64,000 nt of DNA from Bacillota bacterium (GTDB taxonomy: Bacteria > Bacillota > Clostridia > Acetivibrionales > DTU013), in the NCBI GenBank assembly GCA_023426125.1, contig JAFABI010000017.1:1-64000 (forward strand), read 5' to 3'. The notes under the pieces were generated by a model that saw only the letters and a program-made list of their open reading frames with translations, ran no database searches and was not told where the DNA came from. Below are positions 9,160 to 16,969 of this stretch, one piece after another (within the stretch, counting starts at the first letter, position 1; each line of letters begins with the position of its first letter). The position numbers and the translations under genes are program-made.

Positions 9160-11430
9160 GTGAAAGAACTCGCAAGCATAAGAAAATTGTCATCGAATAA
9201 ATGCGTATGTATCTATATATGTATGTATATATGTATCGTGCTTGGACTCTCTGTCGCAATCGCTTACAACTCCGCTGTGTACTCTGATTTTGGCGTGGTA
9301 AACGGTACATTTCAAAACTACAATAGTTGGCGGCGTATTCTCGGCGGGCAGACAGCATTTAAGGATTTCATACCGTACCTTGGCGTGGGTCACGCCTTTT
9401 ATGGTGCGATTGCAACCGGGATATTTGGTGGGACTTTCCATGACTCTATTTTTGCGGGAACATTATTAACTTGCATAATGAGTTTTGTCAGCATTTTCGT
9501 GATTTCAAAATGCGTTGTCCGTTCGGGCTATGTAGCCTCGTTTGTCAGCTTGCTGATATTCGGTGGTTACAGGTTTGTGCAAAAAGTATTTGACTTGTTT
9601 TTATCCGATTTGGGTTGGAGTTTGCCACTTTATGGCGTTGGCAATTCCGCGCGAATAATCAGAGGGTTCGGATTAACACAATCAATTATCCTTTTTGCTA
9701 TCGTTTGTTTTGTTATTAAAAAATGCAAAAATAGTGAGAAACGCGAATTCCTATATTTTGTTGGGGCGGCTGTAATATCAGGAATGACAATCGTCTTTTC
9801 AAATGATATGGGTGTTGCCGCATATATAACTTCTTGCATCTGCGTGTTAATTTACACGCTCACACAAAAACAGAACATAAAATACATTCTGATTCGAGCC
9901 GGAATATGGTTATCAGTATCTATCGGTACGTTTTTGCTCCTAACTTGTTTAATAACAGGCTTTCACCCGCAAAGCTATTTTGAAGTAACACTCGGAATAT
10001 CGGGCTATCAGAGTTGGTTCAATTACGAAGAACAAATGTACTATCTGCACGATATTTTGAAGCGACTTACCTTTGCGGATTTGCTATCGGCCGGACTTTC
10101 AGTTTTCAACATTGTCATCTATTGCAAGGCAAAAGACAAGCGAATAGAGAATTTGCTTTTAGCATATCTCTTGCTGGCAAACTTTGTCCGCCAAGAGATG
10201 TATGACATAATCACAGGCGGTAGTGTGCGCGAAACCGAATATATTACGCTTATTGCCTGCATTTGCTCGCTTATTGCGCTTGTTTGTACAAAGCGGCAGC
10301 AAAACAGCACTCATTTTAAGATTGGTATTGCAATCGGGTCAGTCATACTTTTGTTCCTCATTCCAACATTTGTTTCCGGTTATGTCAGCTATGCCGAAGT
10401 GAATACAAAAGGTGGCTCGCATTATGAGCAAAACAGATGTGAGGAACTCGGCGGCGTGACCGGATATGCAAACAGTCTCTACGAATTATCAGAGCAAATC
10501 GGCGATGATAATTTTTGGACAACATATGCGACTGCTTTTGAGGTCGTAAAACGCAAATATCAGCCAAGCGGAATTGACTATATTATTCACAGTTTAGGCG
10601 ATAAAACAAGAGAAAAATATGTCGACAAATTTGTTTCCGGTAATTATCCGTATGTACTGAATCCCGCTCTTATGACTACTTGGGAGCCATGGATTATGCA
10701 TTCAAATTGGTTTTTCTTTCAAGAAGTGCTGAAAAACTATGATTATGTTGAAACAGTTGGTTATCTCGAAAAATGGGAACGCTCTGCAACTGGCAATGTT
10801 TCGAGTAATGCGGTAACGCTGCAAAGTGACATTCAGCCTGACGGCAGCGTCCTGCTGAAAGCGTTTAGCGATAACTATGTCAATGGCTTTGCTAATGTTA
10901 CGATTTCGTACTCTGTTGAAAAGAATGAAAACTCACCCATAATAATCTATGACGAATTGGTAGTCATATATAAAACTTTCGCTGATTTGTATCCGAGTTA
11001 CCGTGACCACTTTGGTTTGCCTAATCAGGGCACAAACATCTCGATACCCGTATATATATCGGACGGTTATGGTGAGGTAATTTTGAAGTCATATCCCGAA
11101 GGTGACACAACCGTAGATTTGCTCTCTGCGAACGTAATTGAACTTCTGCACGATCCGTTTGACCTAAATCAAGCCGAAAATGTTAACGATACCAACTGGA
11201 CAAACGGTGTTCTTAACGGAGGTTCTCAAATGGTCATTCAAGGTAATGAACGCAATCGGAGAATGTACATTGATAGCAAACCGACATATCTGGAACTTAA
11301 CGGGAGCAAGTATAGAGTTACAGAGGTGCTTGACGATAATAACGGACATTTTCGGATAGGTTTTGAATCACGTGAAATTGCGTTGCTGTTCGCCTATCCT
11401 GCAAAATTTGATATTCTTTATGAGGAGTAG
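9160..11430 (+). CDS. Second large GT-C-like membrane protein of the glycan operon
   Basis: 756 residues. A signal-like first helix is followed by about ten more hydrophobic segments to about residue 410, then a soluble C-terminal part of about 340 residues, presumably outside the cell. That part contains DTNWTNGVLNGG (nt near 11190), matching the motif repeated in the first gene of the operon. GTG 9160 follows AAGGAGG (9142-9148). A polyprenyl-phosphate-sugar-dependent transferase or a polymerase-like role is plausible; it could also be an outer-face modifying enzyme. No clear catalytic motif was identified by eye. Confidence 0.5.
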   Translation: MKELASIRKLSSNKCVCIYICMYICIVLGLSVAIAYNSAVYSDFGVVNGTFQNYNSWRRILGGQTAFKDFIPYLGVGHAFYGAIATGIFGGTFHDSIFAGTLLTCIMSFVSIFVISKCVVRSGYVASFVSLLIFGGYRFVQKVFDLFLSDLGWSLPLYGVGNSARIIRGFGLTQSIILFAIVCFVIKKCKNSEKREFLYFVGAAVISGMTIVFSNDMGVAAYITSCICVLIYTLTQKQNIKYILIRAGIWLSVSIGTFLLLTCLITGFHPQSYFEVTLGISGYQSWFNYEEQMYYLHDILKRLTFADLLSAGLSVFNIVIYCKAKDKRIENLLLAYLLLANFVRQEMYDIITGGSVRETEYITLIACICSLIALVCTKRQQNSTHFKIGIAIGSVILLFLIPTFVSGYVSYAEVNTKGGSHYEQNRCEELGGVTGYANSLYELSEQIGDDNFWTTYATAFEVVKRKYQPSGIDYIIHSLGDKTREKYVDKFVSGNYPYVLNPALMTTWEPWIMHSNWFFFQEVLKNYDYVETVGYLEKWERSATGNVSSNAVTLQSDIQPDGSVLLKAFSDNYVNGFANVTISYSVEKNENSPIIIYDELVVIYKTFADLYPSYRDHFGLPNQGTNISIPVYISDGYGEVILKSYPEGDTTVDLLSANVIELLHDPFDLNQAENVNDTNWTNGVLNGGSQMVIQGNERNRRMYIDSKPTYLELNGSKYRVTEVLDDNNGHFRIGFESREIALLFAYPAKFDILYEE

Positions 11431-11434
11431 AGTT

Positions 11435-12049
11435 ATGATACAGAACTTTTGCGAGCGTTATCCACAACTCTCAGATTGCGCCGCTGAAATCGAAAATGCG
11501 ACAAAACTATTGTTGACTGCGTTTGAGAGCGGTCATCGCCTCTACGTTTGCGGCAACGGCGGTAGCGCAGCTGATGCGTTGCATATCGTAGGCGAACTGG
11601 CGAAGTCGTTCAAACTGAAACGACCGCTTGACATAGCCTTCGCCGAACGTGTTGCTGATCAAGAATTGCTTGCCAATCTGCAAGGGGCGTTACCCGCGTT
11701 TGCACTCGTAGAGAACGCTGCATTTTCAACGGCATTCGTTAATGATTGCGACTCCGCTTATGTCTATGCACAACAAGTTTACACATACGCTCGCGAGGGT
11801 GACTGTGTTCTTGGCATATCTACGTCCGGCAATTCAAAAAATGTTATTCACGCTCTGAATGCCGCAAAAGGTCGCGGTGCTTCAAAAATCGGACTGACCG
11901 GAGCAAGCGGCGGGAAGATGAAAGATATTTGTGACTGCTGTATCTGCGTACCGGAAACGGAAACATATAAAATACAGGAACTCCATTTACCCGTCTACCA
12001 CGCCATTTGTCTTGCTCTTGAGGAGCATTTCTGGGGGGATTCAAAATGA
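11435..12049 (+). CDS. gmhA: Sedoheptulose 7-phosphate isomerase
   Basis: 204 residues of the SIS fold. CGNGGSAADALHIVGEL is the conserved phosphate/substrate motif of GmhA, and LGISTSGNSKNV is the second phosphate loop. GmhA converts sedoheptulose 7-phosphate to D-glycero-D-manno-heptose 7-phosphate in the cytoplasm, the first committed step of heptose synthesis. ATG 11435 follows GAGGAG (11422-11427) by 7 nt and the previous stop by 4 nt; a longer upstream reading lies in the previous gene. The 3' end overlaps the next gene by 4 nt. Confidence 0.88.
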   Translation: MIQNFCERYPQLSDCAAEIENATKLLLTAFESGHRLYVCGNGGSAADALHIVGELAKSFKLKRPLDIAFAERVADQELLANLQGALPAFALVENAAFSTAFVNDCDSAYVYAQQVYTYAREGDCVLGISTSGNSKNVIHALNAAKGRGASKIGLTGASGGKMKDICDCCICVPETETYKIQELHLPVYHAICLALEEHFWGDSK

Positions 12050-13230
12050 CAGCTGTAATAATGGCAGGCGGCAAGGGAACTCGCGTCGCAAGTGTTCATT
12101 CGGAGATTCCCAAGCCGATGATTCCGATTGCGGGCAAGCCTGTTTTAGAACATCAGATTGAGTGTTTGCGGCGGCAATGTGTTGACGATATTATTCTGAT
12201 TATCGGACATCTCGGGCAAACTATCCGTGACTACTTCGGTGACTCAGTAAAGTATATCGAGGAAACCGTGCCACTCGGCACAGGCGGCGCGCTTTGGTAT
12301 CTGAAAGATGATCTTCGCGATGACTTTCTGCTTTTGAATGGGGATGTTATTTTTGACGTTGATGTCGAGCGGTTTTATAACGCGCATAAGACAAACGGCG
12401 GAGTCGTGACATTATTCACTCACCCGAATAATCATCCTTACGACAGCGGTATTGTAGTCGCTGATGGAAGCGGTTGTGTTACGGGGTGGCTAGCAAAAGA
12501 GGATGAGCGTAGTTGGTATAAGAATCGTGTCAATGCCGGATTGCACTTTATGTCGCCTCGTATTTTTCAGAAGTTCGCTATACCTTCTCCGCTAAAAATT
12601 GACCTCGACCGAGATATACTCAAACCGATGATTGGCGAACACACGCTTTTTGTCTACGATTCGCCTGAGTATGTAAAGGATATGGGAACTCCAGAGCGCA
12701 TAGCGGAAACAGAGGCAGATATTATCAGCGGAAAGGTTACCGCAAAAAATCTCCATAATAAGCAAAGAGCCTTGTTTATCGACCGCGATGGTACGATTAA
12801 CAAATATGTCGGTTTCCTCCGTGACATAAATGACTTTGAACTAATTCCTGAAACTGCGGATATTATCAGGCAAGCCAACATTGACGGACGGCTCGTGATA
12901 GTCATTACCAATCAGCCTGTAATCGCACGTGGCGAAGTTACTTGGGAGCAGCTTAATGAGATACACAATAAAATGGAAACGTTGCTCGGTCAGCAAGGCG
13001 CATATGTGGATGATATTTTTATCTGCCCACACCACCCAGATAAAGGCTTTGAGGGTGAACGGTCGGAATATAAAATAGACTGCGACTGCCGCAAGCCCAA
13101 GCCGGGATTGATACTGCAAGCGGCAGAAAAATACAACGTCGACCTTTCCAAAAGTACTATGCTCGGTGACAGCGAGAACGACATTGAAGCAGGCAAAGCG
13201 GCTGGCTGCGGAGAAACAATTCTGTTCTAA
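12046..13230 (+). CDS. Fused heptose 1-phosphate guanylyltransferase and heptose bisphosphate phosphatase
   Basis: 394 residues with two domains. Residues 1 to about 230 are a nucleotidyltransferase (AGGKGTRV signature, LNGDVIFD metal site) like HddC, which makes GDP-D-glycero-alpha-D-manno-heptose. Residues about 240-394 are a HAD phosphatase like GmhB: FIDRDGTIN holds the nucleophile Asp, VITNQP follows, and CPHHPDKG with CDCRKPKPG supplies the zinc ligands typical of GmhB. In other bacteria these steps are usually separate proteins. Fusion places dephosphorylation of the 1,7-bisphosphate beside guanylylation of its product. ATGA overlap with gmhA. Confidence 0.85.
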   Translation: MTAVIMAGGKGTRVASVHSEIPKPMIPIAGKPVLEHQIECLRRQCVDDIILIIGHLGQTIRDYFGDSVKYIEETVPLGTGGALWYLKDDLRDDFLLLNGDVIFDVDVERFYNAHKTNGGVVTLFTHPNNHPYDSGIVVADGSGCVTGWLAKEDERSWYKNRVNAGLHFMSPRIFQKFAIPSPLKIDLDRDILKPMIGEHTLFVYDSPEYVKDMGTPERIAETEADIISGKVTAKNLHNKQRALFIDRDGTINKYVGFLRDINDFELIPETADIIRQANIDGRLVIVITNQPVIARGEVTWEQLNEIHNKMETLLGQQGAYVDDIFICPHHPDKGFEGERSEYKIDCDCRKPKPGLILQAAEKYNVDLSKSTMLGDSENDIEAGKAAGCGETILF

Positions 13231-13455
13231 GTATCGAATTGAAATCACCAAAGCCTGTTTTTACGCTTACAGAGTTAAAATATACTTTAATATGGATTTT
13301 TTGTGGGATTTCTTATATAATTATTTTTAATAGCAATATTCTGTTATTAAACATTATTTTAAGTTTAACTGTGGCACTTTACAAGACAGTCGAACCGCAT
13401 TAGAAAGCTTGCTCAAGAAATCGTATTATTAAGAAATAAATTACTGAACAGGTAA

Positions 13456-14448
13456 ATGATTTTAATGATAAGTGATATTAACAATAAAAATATATCTATT
13501 ATAATACTTAACTATAATGGTAAGCATCACTTGATAGAATGTATGGAGTCAATTAAGAAGTATCAAAATTTGTTTGTTCAAATTATTCTGGTTGATAATA
13601 ACTCTATTGACGGATCTCAGGAATATTTGATGAACTATTACCCAAACATACAACTCATTTTTCTAAACCATAACACAGGTTTTTCATATGGTAATAATAT
13701 CGGTATCCATGCTGCTAAAGGCGATTACATCGTCCTGCTAAACAATGACACTGTTGTAGAGCCTGACTGGTTGGAGAACTTATATAAATGCATGACTTCC
13801 GACCCATCAGTTGGATCTTGTGCTTCAAAGATGGTATCATACTATGACCGTAATTTGCTTGACACGGCAGGGGATGGCTTCTCCATCAGCGGCGCTGCAT
13901 TCAAATGCGGCCATATGGAGAATGAAGACCAATATTGCAAGGATGAGTACGTATTCGGGGCTTGTGCTGGCGCAGCCATGTACAAGCGCGAGATGCTGGA
14001 GACAATAGGACTGCTGGACGAAGACTTCTTTTTATTATACGAAGATGCCGATCTAAGCTTCAGAGCGCAGCTTGCCGGGTATAAGTGCAAGTATGCTGCG
14101 GATGCGGTTGTATACCACAAAGTTCGCTCATCTATAGGCATGCTGAGTGATACACATGTCTTCTACGGACAGAGAAATGTCGAGTATGCCTACTTTAAAA
14201 ATATGCCTGCAGGGCTTATACCTCGCACATTATGGCGGCATCTGCTTTACAATATCCTTGCTTTTGGCTACTTTACGCTAAAAGGCAAAGGCCTGATTTT
14301 CTTAAAAGCTAAGTGGGACTTTCTCAAGAACTTCCGGAAAGTCCTTGCTAAAAGAAAACAGGTACAGTCTCTTAAGGTAGTTGACGATAAGTATATTTGG
14401 AGCATACTGGAGAAAAAATGGTTGTCTACCAGACTAAAGGGGAAGTGA
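13456..14448 (+). CDS. GT2 family glycosyltransferase, rhamnosyltransferase-like
   Basis: 330 residues. The N-terminal GT-A core reads ISIIILNYNGKHHL, DNNSIDGS and LLNNDTVVEPDW, the last with the metal-binding Asp; FLLYEDADLSFRAQLAG is the acceptor-side region seen in WbbL-type rhamnosyltransferases. A short hydrophobic stretch near residue 270 may touch the membrane. The ribosome site before ATG 13456 is weak; ATG 13465 is possible. It begins a new unit after a 225-bp gap and has less CGN arginine than the heptose operon. The donor sugar is not known. Confidence 0.7.
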   Translation: MILMISDINNKNISIIILNYNGKHHLIECMESIKKYQNLFVQIILVDNNSIDGSQEYLMNYYPNIQLIFLNHNTGFSYGNNIGIHAAKGDYIVLLNNDTVVEPDWLENLYKCMTSDPSVGSCASKMVSYYDRNLLDTAGDGFSISGAAFKCGHMENEDQYCKDEYVFGACAGAAMYKREMLETIGLLDEDFFLLYEDADLSFRAQLAGYKCKYAADAVVYHKVRSSIGMLSDTHVFYGQRNVEYAYFKNMPAGLIPRTLWRHLLYNILAFGYFTLKGKGLIFLKAKWDFLKNFRKVLAKRKQVQSLKVVDDKYIWSILEKKWLSTRLKGK

Positions 14449-14450
14449 AC

Positions 14451-15314
14451 ATGGAGCTTTCTGTTATCATAGTAAGTTATAATACCAAAGATTTGCTTCA
14501 AAACTGCTTAAAATCCATTTTCGAGCAAACGAAAGAAATAGGCTTTGATGTCTGGGTAGTTGATAACGACTCATCAGATGGAAGTGCAGACATGGTAGAA
14601 GTAAAATTTCCATTGGTAAACCTGATCCGAAATCCTGTCAACGGAGGCTTCGCACAGGCCAATAATCTGGCGCTGAAACAGTGTATAGGTGACTATGTGC
14701 TTATCCTTAATCCTGATACAATCATTCCTGAAAATTCATTTAAAAAAGTGATTGATTTTCTCCAGCAACACTTGGATGCTGGCGCTGTCGGCTGCAAACT
14801 TATAAAAGCGGATGGGCGTCTGGACATTGCCTGCAAGAGGGGCTTTCCCACTCCATGGAATTCTTTTTGCAAAGCAACAGGACTGGACAGATTATTTCCT
14901 AAAAGCAAATTCTTTGGCGGGTATAACCTTACCTATCTGGATGAAAATGAGACTCATGCAGTCGACTGTCTAGTGGGCGCATTTATGATGCTTCCCCGGA
15001 CAGTGATGGAGCAAGTAGGCTATCTTGATGAAGCTTTTTTTATGTACGGCGAAGATATAGATTGGTGCTACAGGATAAAAAAAGCCGGTTATAGCATTTA
15101 CTACTACCCTGGTACCTACATTTGGCACTACAAAAGGGAAAGCAGCAAAAAGGAGAGCACGAAAACAATTAGATATTTTCATAAAGCAATGTACATATAC
15201 TACAATAAGCATTTCAGGAGAAAATACCCGGTTTTATTAAGTTGGCTGGTGTATATTGGGATCTATGCTAAATGGGGACTTGCCATTGTTATAAATGCGA
15301 TTAAAAGGAAATAG
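14451..15314 (+). CDS. GT2 family glycosyltransferase
   Basis: 287 residues. SVIIVSYNTKDLL, DNDSSDGS and LILNPDTIIPE form the GT2 core, and EDIDWCYRIKKAGY is the conserved acidic region of WbbL-like enzymes. ATG 14451 follows AAGGGGAAG and lies 2 nt after the previous stop, so the two glycosyltransferases are cotranscribed. A C-terminal hydrophobic stretch suggests membrane association. It probably adds one residue of a surface polysaccharide or glycan repeat; specificity cannot be assigned. Confidence 0.7.
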   Translation: MELSVIIVSYNTKDLLQNCLKSIFEQTKEIGFDVWVVDNDSSDGSADMVEVKFPLVNLIRNPVNGGFAQANNLALKQCIGDYVLILNPDTIIPENSFKKVIDFLQQHLDAGAVGCKLIKADGRLDIACKRGFPTPWNSFCKATGLDRLFPKSKFFGGYNLTYLDENETHAVDCLVGAFMMLPRTVMEQVGYLDEAFFMYGEDIDWCYRIKKAGYSIYYYPGTYIWHYKRESSKKESTKTIRYFHKAMYIYYNKHFRRKYPVLLSWLVYIGIYAKWGLAIVINAIKRK

Positions 15315-15438
15315 ACTCTTCTATAAAATATTTCTGCTGGAAAACAAGTTCATATTTGATAAAAATAGTACATGAAATATCCCATGATATGATGTATAAT
15401 TATCTCGACTTATTTTGTATTATCTTTGGGGGATAGTT

Positions 15439-16839
15439 GTGAGGAAGCGAAGCCAAAAAGGCCTTACGGGCTTGAATATGCTGATGGATGGCGTTGCCGT
15501 AGTTATGGCAGGGCTTCTTGCGCTTATCATCCGATTCGGCTTTGACTGGTCTACTATAGATTACAAGTGGTATCTGTCAGCTTTTGTTTTTGTGGCGGCC
15601 ATCGATTTATTCACACTATACTTCAACAATTACTACGACAAGGGGTACAAATCGCTCACAGTCCAGATACCTGTGATGGTAAGGGCTTTCATCTACAGCT
15701 TCATGCTGTTCTTTATCGTCTCTTTCTTTGCGAGATTTGTGTCATTCTCCAGATTGTTCATCGTATATTTCATTGTCTTTACCCTGGTTTTTCAAATCAT
15801 CTGCAAACTAGCTTTTCACTATGGTATGAAGTACTTGTACAAAAACGGTTACGGTGTAAGGCGTGTCCTGCTTGTAGGCTGCAATACCAGAGGGCAGGAG
15901 ATCGCCACTTATCTTGCGGATCATCCGGAATATGGCTACAGGGTAATGGGCTGCCTGCTTCCGAACACCTACAACAATACCACCACAATAAGGCAGTTGG
16001 GCTATATTGGTAAATTTGAGAGAGTAATAAAGGAAAACAACATATCCACCGTGATCATTTCATTGGACGATCGAGTGGATGTTGAGAAAATTGTAAACTA
16101 TTGTGAAGCGAATTATCTGCAGGTCTTTATCGTTCCGGACATTCTCGACCTTACCGCTGCGACCCTGGAGGCGGGCCAGATAAATGATGTGCCGCTGCTG
16201 ACCATAAGCGAGTCCATGCTGTCGCCGCTGCAGTTGAAACTGAAAAGGCTTTTTGATATTGTCTTCTCCCTGGTTGTCCTGATTGTGGCCTTACCGCTTT
16301 TTGCTGTCATTGCCATAATGATAAAGACTACGTCCGAGGGGCCTGTATTTTATAAGCAGAAAAGGCTGGCCCATGGCAAGGAAATCATGCACATCTACAA
16401 ATTCAGGAGCATGATAAGCAATGCCGAGGAAGTGTTGCAGGACTTGCTCAAAAGCGATCCTAAATTAAAAGAGGAATATGAAAAGGATTACAAGTTAAAA
16501 AACGATCCAAGGATCACGAAGGTGGGCAAATTCCTGAGGAAGACCAGCCTGGACGAGCTGCCACAGGTTTTCAATATTCTAAAAGGGGATATGAGCTGGG
16601 TTGGACCCAGGGCGATTGTACCGGATGAAATTGATAAATATGGGGAGTATTCCAGCATGATCCTCAGAGTGCCTCCGGGACTAACGGGCTATTGGCAGAC
16701 CAATGGCAGGAATGACCTTGATTATGAAGAAAGAATCAAGCTGGACATCTATTATATTAACAATTGGTCGTTCCTGCTGGACATTATCATTATTTTACGG
16801 ACAATACCCTGTATGTTTTCCCGCAAGGGCGCATATTGA
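15439..16839 (+). CDS. Polyprenyl-phosphate glycosyl-1-phosphate transferase (WcaJ/CpsE type)
   Basis: 466 residues. Four or five N-terminal membrane helices are followed by a nucleotide-binding-like domain (VLLVGCNTRGQEIA), another helix (about residues 265-290) and the bacterial sugar transferase domain: YKFRSM, DELPQVFNILKGDMSWVGPR and GLTGYWQTNGR. The family transfers sugar 1-phosphate from a UDP sugar to undecaprenyl phosphate and starts repeat-unit assembly on the inner membrane face. GTG 15439 is chosen because GGGGGA (15427-15432) precedes it by 6 nt; TTG 15415 is an alternative. Confidence 0.82.
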   Translation: MRKRSQKGLTGLNMLMDGVAVVMAGLLALIIRFGFDWSTIDYKWYLSAFVFVAAIDLFTLYFNNYYDKGYKSLTVQIPVMVRAFIYSFMLFFIVSFFARFVSFSRLFIVYFIVFTLVFQIICKLAFHYGMKYLYKNGYGVRRVLLVGCNTRGQEIATYLADHPEYGYRVMGCLLPNTYNNTTTIRQLGYIGKFERVIKENNISTVIISLDDRVDVEKIVNYCEANYLQVFIVPDILDLTAATLEAGQINDVPLLTISESMLSPLQLKLKRLFDIVFSLVVLIVALPLFAVIAIMIKTTSEGPVFYKQKRLAHGKEIMHIYKFRSMISNAEEVLQDLLKSDPKLKEEYEKDYKLKNDPRITKVGKFLRKTSLDELPQVFNILKGDMSWVGPRAIVPDEIDKYGEYSSMILRVPPGLTGYWQTNGRNDLDYEERIKLDIYYINNWSFLLDIIIILRTIPCMFSRKGAY

Positions 16840-16936
16840 TAATGTTATTCTATCTCAGACTTAGTAATGACAGGCAAAGGAATTTATGATATCATATTCC
16901 TGGAACAATTTATTCAGTTTTCCAGTCGAATTATGT

Positions 16937-16942
16937 TATAAT
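16937..16942 (+). promoter_or_regulatory. -10 candidate for the FN3/SLH surface protein gene
   Basis: TATAAT at 16937-16942 lies 28 nt before ATG 16970. The -35 region (around TTCAGT, 16914-16919) is poor, so an activator or another sigma factor may be involved. Confidence 0.35.
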
Positions 16943-16969
16943 GTTTTACTAAGTTTGGGGGTTATACGA

